A stretch of 64,000 nt of DNA from Spirodela intermedia (taxonomy: Eukaryota > Streptophyta > Magnoliopsida > Alismatales > Araceae): contig LR746266.1 in the NCBI GenBank assembly GCA_902729315.2, forward strand, positions 1,956,759 to 2,020,758. The letters run 5' to 3'. Positions 46,791 through 61,700 of the stretch are shown one piece after another. The notes below the pieces were generated by a model. The model was not told where the DNA came from. It did not search any database and saw only the letters and a program-made list of their open reading frames with translations. Made by a program: the position numbers and the translations under genes. Every line of letters starts with the position of its first letter. Position 1 is the stretch's first letter.

Positions 46791-49700
46791 ATGGCGTCGA
46801 CGACGAGAGAGAAGAAGCGGTGGCTTCCCCTCGAAGCCAACCCCGAAGTCATGAACCAGGTATCTTCTCTCGCTCGCGCGCACCGTCTTTGCACAATCCT
46901 GGCCGTGTATGCCTCTGGGTTTGCATGTCTTCTTCTTCATCTACTTCTTGCATTCTGTCGACTACGATGTCGCTCCAGTACCTCTGGAGGCTAGGACTCC
47001 GGGAAGAGGAGGCGGAGCTGTGCGACGTCTATGGCCTGGACGACGAGCTCCTGGCGATGGTCCCCACGCCCGTGCTCGCCGTACTCTTTCTCTTCCCTTG
47101 TGACGAAAAGGTGATACGTTCGGTCCTTTTTCTTGAGAAATTGGAAACTCACCGTCGTCCTTGGGACGATCAGGCGGCATGATCCCTCCTTTTTCTCGAG
47201 ATCTGGGAACTCTGTACAATTTCCTTTTGTTTGCGTGATGCAGGTTGAAACTGAGAGGCTTTTAGAGAAGGAGAGGTCGCAACAGGTGAACATCAAGGTA
47301 ATCGGATGGAAACTCTAATGATCCCATATATCTCCGTCCGTTGTAAATTAAGAGCCATTATATTTCATTTGAAGTATTCGTTTCTCATGGCAAGCAAGGT
47401 GATGTCGCGATCATTGGCCATGGATTGTGGTGTAGTTTGGATACCTCCGCGCATTCGTTTTTTTTTAATGTTCTCTTTGATTGCTCATTCTTGAGGTGAT
47501 GCCATAGAAGGTGAATTTTCATGTCGTAAATTCTTTCTCTTGGATTCATCTTCCATCCTCCTTGATGTGCATACGTTAGCTTGTTCTCCAAACTATTCTT
47601 CCTGTTTTTTTTTTTTTTTCAAATTTGTAAATTCATAATCTGTTTTAAGTCTAATGCTGGTTACATGTGGAAATTTCTTATCCATCAGTCTTGTGATGTG
47701 AATTTTTCACTTACCAGCATACAGAGACTTGGGCAATCTCAAATCAATCTATAAACTTATCAACTTAGATGACTTTGTCAGACAGTGATTATATTTTTTA
47801 GATTCTCTTTGTATTTTACCTTTCAATTTGACCATCTCATATTTAACATTTGACAACTCTCTTAGCATAGGTCATTCTAACACTTGCAATGGTTGTCCTG
47901 GACGAAACTTGGAGAAATATTTTGACTTATCGTAATATTCAAATCATTTTGTAACAGAAAACCCTTCGCTCCAACATTGGAGTGGTGAAATACCAATGCA
48001 TATGTGATTATCTCCTCATAACCCTGGTTGGGATTGGGTTTGCTGTTGTTTAAAGATTGCTATCAGTAAAGTTACCTACAGTCCTGATCACGGAGATTGT
48101 TGAATGGAAGCTCACGTTTTCTTAAAAAAAAACTGAATCTTGAAAATTTTGCAAAACGTCACCCAGAGGAGTCTTATCAGGGTGAAGAGGCATAGAAACT
48201 TGCGATCAGTAACTCCAGAAACTGAGGATAATACCTCCGAGATATTTTATGGGATCCTCCAAGAATATGAGGGGTATAGGATCCTATGAGATCCTATGCA
48301 ATCTGCAATTGTTATATTTCTCGCAGTTTCTATTACCTATTTTTGAAGCCTCAATTTCAAGTGTTGCTTTATGGGGCTAATTTTAGCCAATTCTCAGCCC
48401 TCTTTGCTGTGTTTGTAATTACTATAATTTTTAGCTTACTCCAAATTAATCCCACAAGATGCCAATTAATCCCGCCAGATGGGCAGTACGTTTGAATTTT
48501 TTATGATGGGGTTGGTCTTCAGTGACATTGTTGATTATGGCCTTCTCCATTTTTGCATTTTGTGTTATATCTTGTTAAGCACAAAAATGAAGTGAATTTA
48601 TTTATTCTCGTTTGGTTTGATGACTATATGTCTCATGTGTAATTTCATTTTGTTCAACCTAATGGGTGGATAATTACAAAACTTGAGCTTTTACTCTAAC
48701 TTATTTTGATCTTTTCGTTGTTTTTTAGTTAAATGATAGAAGTTTTTTCTACACAATAATGACCAAAAACGGAAACAATATGATAAGTATCGATACCCCA
48801 AAGTTGTACATAATATATTTAGAAGTCAAGCTTTCATGAATGCAAAAAATCTTAGAAGAAGGGTTGATCTAAGTCGACCCTGACCCCCCATTAGTAACAA
48901 AGATCCATATATTTTTAAATTGACCCATGTAAAAAATAAAAACATGTTTTCTAAGGGGAGTTGACTTGTCCATGGTGAGGACTGACTATGATGTCAACCT
49001 CTATGGAAGATGGGTGAAGAAGAATGTTGAGGGTTGACTCCTTAAAATGCTATTGCTCTAAAAGGTCAACCACATATTTTTAAAGCTCACTCTCTGCTTT
49101 TTTCAATGACTGTTTTGCTTAAAATGGGAAGTCAAGAAACGCTGCAAATTAGGCCATTTTATGGAAATAGGATCAGCCTTTGTAACCACAAGACGAGGAT
49201 CTTTGGCTTCAAAATGTTATGAAAGATGAGAGATTATCGAGCTTCCACGAATCAAACTTTTAGGCTTAGAAGCATCTTCAAGCTCATGATATTTTAAAAT
49301 CATCCAGCATCTTAGTAAGCACTTTGAGCATGCCACAACATCCTCATCTATAAATAAGTTGTCAGTGTTGTATTTGATCTCTCCTTTCTTGTTTAAGCTT
49401 GCTCTTGAACGAGGCTTGAAAGGCTTTTGGTGGTATCATAAGAAAGCGAACATGGATATATAAGTTTTGATTGGTATCTTGAAAAAAGTTATTATACAAA
49501 TTTGAGAGAAACCTACTGAAAATACTCTTAAAGAGGCTTGGGGAGTGGAGTTGGTCTGGGATTGATTTAACCACTGCAAAAGTTTGTGTATTCCCCCTGT
49601 GATGTGTGCTCTTTAATTTCTGTTGTCAATTTTTCATCATCCTGAGTTTTCTGTCCAGTCTAAAAATCCAACACCTTTAAGATTGTACGATGGGTATTTT

Positions 49701-52700
49701 CTTGTTGACATTAACGATGACTGATGTGAAGTTGACTAATAATTTATTTAGTTTCTATTTTTTGACGGAGTATACTGCTACTCCACTGTTTAAATGTTTT
49801 TTCTCATGTACCTTGGCAATTCTTAACTGTTATCTGGATTTTATCAAGATTTCGATTTATTCTGATGCAGCTTTTAATAATTCTTGAATGGCTTTTATAT
49901 TTTTTGGATTAAATTGCTGACTCTCGAATAAAAACTAAAAGTAGCTCGTATTCAGAATGTCTAAACTATGTAAAGCGAGATGGCCTTCTTTTTACACGCA
50001 AACATTCTAATGTGGACAGTTTTTGATAAATCTTGGTAGTGATTGTTTGACAGCATTTGTGTGGTTTAGTAATTATTGATTGGTTATTATCGTGCTCAGT
50101 TTATTAAATATTCATTAGAGTTTTTTATTTATAGGCAGTAGTGAAATCATAGAACCACTGTGGCAAGAGTAAAGAACAGTGAGTGGTAGGTAAAACTGTC
50201 CTGATGAAACTGGTTAAATGACGATAGCAGGTAGGGCAGATACGTCCAAAATGAGGCACTGAAGATTAATGATGTCAGAATGGATGGCCTATTGTCATGA
50301 AGCCATAGGTTGATAGTTTCTGCTGAATTATTCCCGCTCTTTTAGCGGTATACGATGTCTTGGTAAAGTTGAATGATATATCATTTCATGGTATGGCCTC
50401 CTAGTTCCCCTCTGGGCATGTAACACAGACGAAACTAGGCTGTATACTTGGTTTATTGCTTTTTATTTGGTAATCAGTTGCATCACGCCACCTGTGGTGG
50501 AGACACAACACTAGCGAAGCCCAGACCATGATTTGGGTTTCTGATTGACTAAAAGACCGACATAATTCTTTGGATCATCTTCCTTCTGATCTTCAGGGAT
50601 TTGGATTCCTGGGAAATTTTGGAAACTGCAAACAAGCCCTTAAGATCAATCATGCTACAAGAAATGAGTCTTTGCTGCCTGATTTATGAATCTTCTATTC
50701 TTGGTGTAGCTTGTCGATTGCTGATCCTATGTATCCAGGCCTATCACTAGTTCAAGACCTGTGCTTAGGACATTTTATTCATAGCAAGTGTCACGTTTGG
50801 TTCTATTTTAAGAATCCTGGGTAGTACTGTGATCCCCTCATTTTTGGACTTGCACGGATGCAAGTTAACTCTTAGGTTGAAGAGGCCCCCAGTCTGCTCT
50901 AATAAAACATCGTTGAGAAAGAAGCACTCAAATATGATGGTTTTGCTCCCATTACTGTTAACACTCTTTTGGCTTAACATTTTATTTAATCACGATCTTT
51001 ATAATTTTTTTTCATTTTTTGACAGTTATTGGTATCAATATCTTGGATGTTGCAATAACCTAGCCATTTATTTCAGAAACCTAGTGAGAAAATATATTTC
51101 TTGAAACAAACTGTCGGAAATGCTTGTGGGACGATTGGTCTTCTTCATGCTATTGGAAATGTAACTTCAGAACTCAATTTTGGTAAGTCTATTGATGCCA
51201 TATTACCTGATTGCAACGTTACTGTTCAAAAATAGTATTTAGTTGAAGACTATTTTCATATAATAGTATCTTGAAATAAATGGGGGGGTTTCCCCTAACA
51301 GAGAAAATCCGCACCCCAAAAGTTTGTATAATGTATGCAAAAGTAATAAATGTGCAGATGTGCAGGAGATTATAATCTAAATAAATGTTTTAACTTTGGT
51401 GAGAAATCAGTGTCATATGCACGATTTGAATAACATTATTTGATGTTGGATGCTAAGGTATGTGACGAACAACAGAATCGCCATCTTGAAGTTATGTTTG
51501 TAACTTGAAGATGCATTACGTTCTCATGAAGCTGCCACACGGTCTAATAATAGCATGGTCTGACTCCGGTCAAGAACCAGATCTCTACAGCCATGGAGAA
51601 TCACGCTTCTCAAGTTCCTAACAATAGTGGGGCCTACACGAATCAATACCCTCGGACAACATCTGACTTGCCACATCAGATCCAACCTTAGTGTTAGAGA
51701 CAATATGGGTGGTTCAATATGGCCTGAATATTGGAATATAGAGGGACACCCCATTGTTTACAGGTGACACAATCATAGTCTATAGTTATCAAAAACCATC
51801 TTGCATGATTCTGTCACAGGTTATCAGAAGCCACCCAAATCTATGATTACACTATGGTGTCTCAAAACCTGCATGTCTCCTGGACTGCAAAATAAATGGG
51901 TATGGTGATACAATCTTGGGAAAATAGAATTCTGTCTAGGGGGGTTGGCCGATTCTAGATGTACAGGACACCAAAATATTCTGAATATCTAGTCAAACAC
52001 AGTGCTTACAGAGAAAGTTGGGAGTCACCTTGACAACAATAGTTGGCTTCCCAGAAAACTTGGGGTTTTTTTTTATGCAGCAAGTGGCACACAAAGTTGT
52101 CTGGTGACAAGGGCACTGCCAATTTGTGTAATTAGCGTGTAAGTGCCTTACACGATGATGAATCTACCATTACACACAAGTGCTGTTATCTATTCACATC
52201 ATGTTATTACAAGATCGATTTGGCATAATTACTCTATTTACTTCATACATGTTAATTTAAAAAGTCATGACACGTATTTTGAGGACCTTTAGAAACTTTT
52301 AGTGGTCAGAAACTTACTTGGATAATGTCTCTTCACTACTTTTTTGAGTGCTCCCTAAGTCTTGCAAAAGGGCTGAAAGACATGCCTTTAATTTTTAAAA
52401 AAAATCCGTGATCCTAACCTCATGAGTAGAATGTGAATTCTCTCAAATTCATAAGTTAGGTCACTTGTAAAATACATGGCTCTTAGACGATGATTTATCA
52501 ATTTGGCAATTCAAGATGTTGCACACAACATATGATAGTCTAAGTCGATAAGCCTCATAGAATATAGTTTTTCACGTCTACAAACATTAAAGTTTTTTTA
52601 GATCGATGTTTAAGAGATTCGGAGGACACAGAAGAAGCCCAAACATATGGGTTAGAGGCTTGAACAAGTGAAACGAGCACAATAAGTTGTTTGTCACCCT

Positions 52701-55700
52701 GAGGGCCAAAACACATTTATTTCGTATGGCTAATAATTGCTTCCTATTTTTTTAGGAATTCCTTTAGTGTTAGAAAGTTTGGTTTTGGATATTATTATTT
52801 AGGAGACGTTCAGTTCGTTTTCACTTATGGAGGTGTGCACTGGAGATCAAGATGGTCTTTCTTTCATCTCCTAAATAATATTTTTCCTCTTGGCTTGTTG
52901 ATTCAAGCAACCTCCTTGTGGATTCAACAGGGCTAATGTTTTTGATCCCTGTGGATTCAAGGATCAACCCGATCAACCTTAAGGATTCAAGTGCCTCATT
53001 TTTTTTCATCCTTGTAGACTTGACGATCAGCTCTTTTTATTGAATTTATGTAGATTGAAGGATTACGGGTTTTGTCCCTTATGGATTCAAGGTATGGTTT
53101 TCTCCCTGACTATTCCTAGGTCAGTAGGGTACCAACTAAGTTGCATATAACTGGCTAATTTCTGAAGACACCAAACCAAGTTCGAGCTTGCTCACAATAA
53201 ACTTATATAAACTTAAAAAAACTGAAATGAATAACTAAATAAAACTTATATAGACATCGAAAAGGAAAATGAATAACTAAAAAAATCCTCCCAAGCATTC
53301 GTGATGGTGTCATGACAAGTTTAGAGTACTTTTCTGGATAGTGATGACAACTTGTAAGATCTTATGTTTGAGGAAAACAGTTTGTAGGAGTGTATTTCAC
53401 ATTTGGAAAGCTTATGAAAACACTCTGTTATTAGTCTTTTATAATTTTAGATCTTCTATTAACTGATGGAAAAAAAGTCGATTAGAACTTTTGAACAATG
53501 ACTATCTTTTGATTTTCAAGTTTTCTTTTAGCAAATTAATCCTTACAAATTATAGGTTGCTAGGCATCAATAGAGTATTGACACTTAGCATGTTCATATA
53601 TTGGCACCTCCTATGCGTGGTCCAGAAACTTTACCTTAGTCTTGACCATTGTCATTTGAGTGTTGACCTTTCCATGAATGTTAACAGTTTGATCTGTGGC
53701 ATCAACCCTTGCATAAGTTGCACGCTGTTTTTCATTGGTGATTGACACTTTTCTCTCATATGTTGACCCCTATGAAGTGGTTTCTATTTAGCCCATGAAT
53801 GTAGACCAGTCAAGACCAGTACTATCTAGCATTCCCTCTAGGCTTTGACTCTTCTATAATGAATTATTTTCCCAGTGAAAGAATCAGCACATTTTCTAGT
53901 GTTGACACTTACCTCTCTTAACCTGAAAAATTCGTTCGGTCATGTATGAAATGCAATTTTGATCACGATGCATTTTGGCCCAAAAATGAAACGATTTGTT
54001 ACATTCTAACATTATTTCTAACATTATGATCTCTCTTACATAAGCCTAAATAGTTTGGTTCATCAAAATGAATGAGGGATTTTATCATAGCTTAATAGCC
54101 CAACACAATGAAGTTCATAATACAACAATATCTAGCACTCTATGTAGTCTAGAAACTGAACTCTTTAACATATGTCATCTATCCAATTTTCAAGATCCTA
54201 AGTTTCATCTTTTCAGTCCATTTTATGTTAAGACGTTATTCCATTGTGTGTACATTAAAGTTCTTGATGTCCAATCTTTTTTTGATTAGAAATCAAAAAA
54301 AGATTGGACATCTTTGACGCATAATCTAAATACCAGCAAGTCAATGATTAGAAATCAACATGTTTGATTATTTAAAAGGAATAGTAGAATGAAAGAGGGA
54401 TTCTTGAAGCTTGCAAACTAGGTTTATGAGTACATCTTTGACGCAGCAGAAGTCAGAGAGGAAACTTGTTGGGAACTGAATCTGGAGAGGAGAGGGCAAT
54501 AGATATATGGAAATAAAAATGGAAATAGAAGATCAAACAGTAGAAAGAGTGGCTTGGGCTCTGAAGAACCCTAGAGTCAGTGGGGAGTTCGAGAGGTCCT
54601 CTCCTGTCCTTCGGCCGCAGCTGCCCTAGAATAACCATTCAATACCCTTGAATGTTCCCCACTTGGGTGCCTAATAGCCCGACCCCTTACAGCACAAGGA
54701 CTCATTTATCCTTTACTCTGGTTATGCCATCTTCTCATGTGATTGGGCCTTTCAGTCTTCCGCTGTCGTGGTCACTAGGACTGAGAGCCACTTTTCCTGT
54801 GGTGAGAGTAGGTTAGGTCCACTGGGGGCCTAACAAAAATATAGGATCTTTAAATTCACAAGGATAAAATTATAGGATCTCTTAGATACACAAGGGGTTG
54901 CCTGAATTCACAAAGAGGAGAGCAGTACCTTTTCTGGGTTGAAAAATAACCCTCTTGATCGATGGTGTACGTAAATTATAAAAATCAGTTGTAGATTCTC
55001 AAAAAATTTGGATATGATATGAAGCTCTCTAATAGTTAATAGTTTCTTAAAAAAGAGGACATAGTTATAACCCCTGCAAAAGGAAAAAACAATCATCCTT
55101 ATTGATGACATAACAACTCATTGGGTTCTTTTTGCTTGTTACAGATTTCTAGGGTGCACTCATTGGGGTCCTTTAGTTTCCTTCAAGGTCTATTCTACAT
55201 CACCTAAGAAATCCAACTAATTGTCAAAGATTTAGTAAGCTCTTTGAAATGGCCAATTTTTCTTGAGTTAAGATGTAACCTTGCAGAAAATCTTAAGAGG
55301 AGGCTTAGGGGGTGGAGTTGAGATTAACGAAATTACTATAAAAATTGCTTGTATTAATTGTGGTGTGCACTCATCCATTGGTACATATGATTTACATAGG
55401 TGCATTCGTTTACCCAGCCTAGGACTCTTTCTATTTTAATGTAGAAATGGAAAAGTAGAAACTTAATTACGATTTAGTCAAGTAAAGGCCTCTATGGATA
55501 AATTGACCGTCTGATTGCCACAAGCTTAACCAGTTTAAATTCCAATAGATGGTGTCATATCATAAAAGTATCTCAACATATCAATTTTGTTCTTTGTTTT
55601 CTATGTCAGATCACATATTTTTAACATACAACACTGTAAAATTTATATGTTTACTTCTTATTGCAGCCTCATGGCCGAATTCACTTGTGCACATTTCGGA

Positions 55701-58700
55701 TGTATATTGATCATACAACAATCAGTAACATATCATCAGAACCTCATATGATAGCATAGTTATGAACTTGTATAATTATTGAGGCTCTTGAATATTCAGT
55801 AAGTTTTAATAGTTTCTTTAATATTTTAATGGACTGTACTTGGAAGAATCCACTTGTATTTTATGTTTAGTGGTTGCCTAAATTGACTGTTTAGACTCTA
55901 TAATTTTTTTTTAGAAGTCTGTCTTTTACTATATCTATTATTTCGGTTATTGCCATCAAAAATCTCAAACGACCTTACAATGTAATTTACTTCATCTTTT
56001 ATATTTTTAGCAAAAGAATCTTTCTTTGACAAATTCTTCAAGTCAACAGCGAACATGGATCCACTTGAGGTTAGCATTCTTCTTTATTTCTTCTGTTTGT
56101 TTTACTATGCTATACTTAGGTCCTGAAGAAGACTTATCATCTTGCATTACATGATGTATATGTAATCCTTTGTTATGCAGCGTGCACTTTTTCTTGAGAA
56201 GGATGGAGAAATGGAAGATGCTCATTCTTTAGCAGCTTCTGCTGGTGACACTGAGGTTATTCTTATTTCTTTTAAATCAATCCTAGCCGGCGATGAGATT
56301 AGCTAACTGTTAAATTCTTGGCATAAGTTGTTATTGGTCACACTTATTAATCTTTTTCTTCTTCATTTTAGCTGCTATTTTGAGTAGAACCTCAGAGGGC
56401 AAAGACACCAGTGGATTAGAACACTTCAAAACAAAGTCCGATTGAATAACTATGGGTGTCACAAAGCCAATTTATATATGAATCGGTTGAATCAGTCAAT
56501 TCACAAACATAATTCATATCACAAAGCCCTTCTTACTTTAAATGTGGATCAACGGCATTGAATTTTAAGAATCTTACACCTGCATTGAAGACATCATCTA
56601 TGACATGCAGATCTACAATGTGATGGTGATCTCCCAAGCTTTATTCGGTTAGTATGGTTGTAGTTCATTTCCTCGAGGAATTTATGTTTGGTGGTGACCC
56701 CAGGCTGGAAAAAGATATTTCATCTATCTAAGCAGAAATTATATCAAACATTTTCTATTATGCATCTGTCATCTCTCTGTTATTCCCTGTAAGTCTAATT
56801 TTATCTAGGCTGTTGAAAAAATCACCTTTATCTTATATCTATCTATTGTTGAAGTTGCATTATGATTTCAGCTAGAAAATTCTTTCGTCATTGGGGATTG
56901 AGTAATTTTTTTCATATCCTCTTACTACAAGCAATGAAGCTCTTTGTACATTTATGCTTCAGCAGCATGTAAGTAGATACCTTTGGTGACAAAGTGGATG
57001 ATAATATGATGTAGACACCCGATAAGTCGCTAGAGCTTCCATCTTTCTTTAATTCAGGAGCACAGCATGTCATGCTTCTCATATTGAAACCATTAACACA
57101 CATGGCCATGCAAGGGTGTCAAGGGACATTGACTTCATGTGTCTGCATGTTATTTCTCTTTCCTGTTACAGAGAATGATGGAGTTTTTTTCTTGGATTGA
57201 TGTAAATTAGACATCTGTATGTGAGTGATGTCACTTATTCCAGATGGCCAAAACAGACAGCTGCCTGATGCCTCACCCAGCTTCTTGTATGTGGCTGTAT
57301 GGACTTAATTTTCTCAGCCTGAGTCAAGCTCATGTTTTATAAAGGGAGTGCATTCCTGGCATACTTCCTGCTGTTGTATTTTCTCTGCTTAGGGTTGAAG
57401 AAGAAAAATGTGCACCCGGCACTTTCTTTGGTTATTATATTCTTTAATTCGTATTTGAACTGTTTTCTTTCTACTTTTTTCTGATTTGCTCGGAGGAAAG
57501 ATGTTCTCGATGATTTTGATAAGGTTCTTGTCTTTTTGTCAGGCTTCTGCAAATGTGAATGAGCATTTTATCTGCTTTACATGTGTTGATGGTAAGTGTA
57601 TTTTGCTTTTTACCCATTACCGTACGATGCCTAAGTAGGTGATTTTTTAAAAAGAACATGCTTTACCTTTTCTTCATGTCCATATAAAAGTAAAAAGGAT
57701 GAGAAATATGTAGGCGAGCTTTATGAACTTGATGGAATGAAGACCCAACCACTGTCACACGGTCCATCATCACCTGACAGATTATTACTGGTAACTCCAA
57801 CTCCATTTGAGTAATGGCGTCTTTCATTAGCCTACCTTTCTTTACTCTCTTAGAGTTCTTGAATGTAGCCTATACCTGTTTATGCTTTTTCTTGCAATTC
57901 GCTGAGCATTTTTGCAGTCTTCTTTTCTAGTGGAAGTAAATCGTGCGGCAGAATCTGTAACTCGTATCCAGATGTATTTTATTGTGATGCAAGAATCATA
58001 ATGAGGTTTTATATATCTACATATCATCCAAATGGGGCAAACTGGTGTTTAAAAAGGGACCCAGGGTTAATGCTAAATCGGTGCACCATGGTCCTGTTGA
58101 TAATGTAACCGGTATTGTGTCTGCAATGGACTTCCTTGTCAACTATCGCAACAACATGATGCCATGGGGAAGCTCTCTGGAAGGATGGTTTCCATTGCAG
58201 ACACAATACCGGTTACATTATCAACAGGACCATGGGGAAGCTCTCTGGAAGGATGGTTTCCTCCCATTCAGTTCCATTTCATTCGATGGACTCAAAAGTG
58301 TTTCCTAATCGATTAAGAGGAATTTCAGCTGTAGGAAACTTTATCTTTCTGGGCTCCTATCAGAGGTTGCCTAAGTGATAATATTTCCTTAAAAATCTAT
58401 GAATACTGAGAAGATTTTGTGAAGTGGTTCTGATGATGGAAACAATAGGCTTCTGGTCGGCCCTAATTTTATCTGCATGATTCTCCTATTCTTCTCTCTA
58501 CTGATTAAAACAGAGGTTTGTTTCAGAACTTGAGATACTTAGAATTTACGTCTCCATCGAAATAGTGTATTCAACAACTTTTCATTGACAAGCTAGGTAT
58601 ATTCTGGGACCTGTTGCGGATTTTTTTGCCGATGACTGGCAGATCTGTTCACAGACGAATAAAAACTGGAAAAAGTTGAATGTGCTGGTGAAAATTACAA

Positions 58701-61700
58701 CTCAGTACTCGTCAACTTCTTGTAAAGTTGAATTCCTTTCGGTTCTTGGCATTTACCAAAAAATCTCAGAATGAGATTTTGTGATTAAAAACACCCCACT
58801 AGGGGTTTTGTGTTGCATGGAGCATCATTATGACTTTCGAAAGTTGACTCATAGTGAGAGGATGAGATCTGATGTTTCTTCTGTAGAATTTGTATCAATA
58901 GTGTAAGAGGCATAAAAATGGGCACCAGAAACCCGAACTTGGTGTGTGGTAATCTAGAGCGAAAATTCTTGCGCTGGACATTGTTGATATGAGGACAAAA
59001 ATTTATGTAATGAGGATCCGTTTGTCTGAGCTACAAGTCCTGCGCCCATTAATCGTCACAGAAGAGGACGATTGATGAATGGGTACAAGTGCTCAGAAAG
59101 CAATCCTGGATACTTCCCTCATATCGAGCGTAGATACCTTTTTTCTTCAATTTACACAATGCGACGTGTTTATATATCTATTTGATAAAAATGACCGTGG
59201 CTCGGTCTCTCAAGGGAACTTACGGAATACAGTATTCTTCAGAATAGCATTTCCTATGTAAACTGCTAATCGATCTCGACATGTTGCGTCCTTTCAATGC
59301 ATACTTGATTATTTTGATTGCTTAATGCTATAGTATTTTCACAATATATCTTTAATGGGAGCTGAACCATGAGTGCCATATTTTGGAAATGAAGCTTTGA
59401 GTATATTAATTCTCTCCATAAATGTTCCGTACCTTATTATTCATGTTCTTCATTAGATCTAGCAACAATGTGGGAAAAAACGTGTAATTAAGAGTTAATT
59501 TCTGTTAGTCAGTTTCCTAGTTTCGTAATTGGGATTGAATCTAGGTTTTCTCCCCAGGGCCAGGATAATCGTATATAATTTTTTTAATACTAGCAATCGT
59601 TCTGTGAACTGATAAGAGAAAATTTTCCCAGATATTTATTCTTCTTTGATTTGCATCAGATATCAATTCTCTATTGCTCCAGGTTACCAAATTTCCACCT
59701 TCCTAATTGTAATACGTGGCAGTTGATTTCCTATCTTCATGTGATCTAACTATTTCAGCTTTTGCGTAGTCATTGATATGCATATTCTGGGATGTAGACT
59801 AAAATATACCCCTCTTGGGACGTGATTTAGGATAGTGAAGCCTCAGATACCTTGACTGAGAACTGCTTAGGAAGTGCACAAATTAACTTGTAAAATTTAT
59901 GTCATGTAGATATCAGGTCATGTAAACAACGAAACCTTACCCACTTGTCTATGATATTTTTCCTCTGCGACTACTAGGGAGCAGTTCTCCTTATATCTAT
60001 TCAACCTGTGATTCCCTTCAATTGGGGTCATAACTGGCTTGCATCATAACTTCCCTATTTCCTTGAATAGAAAAAGTACATACCTTTCCTAGCATATATC
60101 AATTTCCTTTGAGGATTTTTCAACCTAACCTTTATGAAAATGTCTCGTGTCACCCAGAACATTGATCTCACAATTTATGGTATTTACATCTTTGATTGTA
60201 CTAACTTATCACCGTTTTCTCTTGTAATGACAACATTATCCACTTAATATTGGATACAAACCTTCTCATCATTCCCTTTGACGAATAGGTTATGATCGAC
60301 ATCACGTTGCTGATATCCAGAACATATCTCTGCAACCATTAGCCTATAAAATCATAACTGAGGGAAATACTTTCAAACCATATAGTGCTCTCTTCAATTA
60401 CATATCTTTCCATATGCCACTTATCTTGGAAGATGTTGTACGCATACCTATTTCTGCAGCTCAGTATTCAGGAAAAAAATCTTCCCATCTAAGAAGCATA
60501 GTGAGAAAGTTGAGCTCTTAGAGAGAGAATCACCCTATCAAATTGGAACCTTGCAAGAAGTTCAGAGTTTTTCTTAGAGTCTATCTTGGTCCTTGTGAGT
60601 CAGTTTGTGACAAATCTTGCCTTAAAGTGGTCAATGGAAGGATCCATCTTGCATCTGGCGATGTATATCCACTTGGATCTAGCTATGCTTTTCCTCTGAG
60701 GAAAGTCCACCTGCTAGCAAGTCTTATTCTCTTTCAATGCTCTCGTATTCGCATCCAGTGCATGCAGCCATTTCAGATCCTTTACATCTTTTACAGGAAG
60801 AGTCAAGACAGAAGAAGAGGACAAGTAGTGTAGAAAGGACACTGAAAAACCTAACTTGGGATGTGCCAACTGGAGAGAATTTTCTTACTCCGCACACCAC
60901 CAATGTACGGTCGATTCATTGTCAATTATTTGATCTTAAACCTGCTGGCCCATTAACAGTTTACAAAAGAGAGCAGCAGATTGGTGATAAGAACCCAGGT
61001 CAAAGAACTATGAATAATTCGTATCAGATGAAAGAAACAATCTCTAGAACAGAAATGCCAAAGATAAAGCACAGTAAAAGAACCCAGAACAGATGGAGGA
61101 TCACATACAACCTTCCAACCCTTTCTCGTAGATGCATGAGATACTAACACTGTTTTCCTTCCTCCCCTTCCTTTCTGCTCTGCCCATCTTTATATCCTCT
61201 CCTTTCCCTCTCTTATTTAGGCAGTTAGTCTCCTGCCATAACTGCTCTTGCCATAACCGCTCTTTGCCATTACTGTTCCTTGTCATATTGTTCCTTGCCA
61301 TAACTGTGCCTTCCCTCAATCATGCTAACCGTTATTGACTTATTGGGCTTTGGGCCTTCTTCCTTCTCGCATGTGTGTGGAGCCTTATCAATTGGCGACA
61401 AGAGGAAAGCAATCCTCAGCCTCTATGATGCCATGGAAAACTTGATTGCAAAGATTTCATGAAAAGTTTACAGTATATATGATGCCATATCAAGAAATGG
61501 TATACCACCATCTTTGTCCTATTCTGAACAAGTTGATTGCTAACCAGCGGGGATACCAAATCAGAGAAGGAACTCTCAGGTTTTTCATATTGTCATTGGA
61601 CACCCATAGTAACACTGAAGTATGAAAATGTTTTCTATAATTCCTTGATAGGATTGTTCCCTGGAAATATAAGTGAGTGACACTAACTTTTATTTATCTT

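Larger units (their letters stand above)
51183..56010 (+). other. UCH intron 4 (4.8 kb)
   Basis: Holds repeats described separately: a GATTCAAG-rich patch (52850-53110), a GTTGAC-rich patch (53570-53920) and a palindrome (54266-54312). No ORF with a recognisable domain. Confidence 0.75.
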
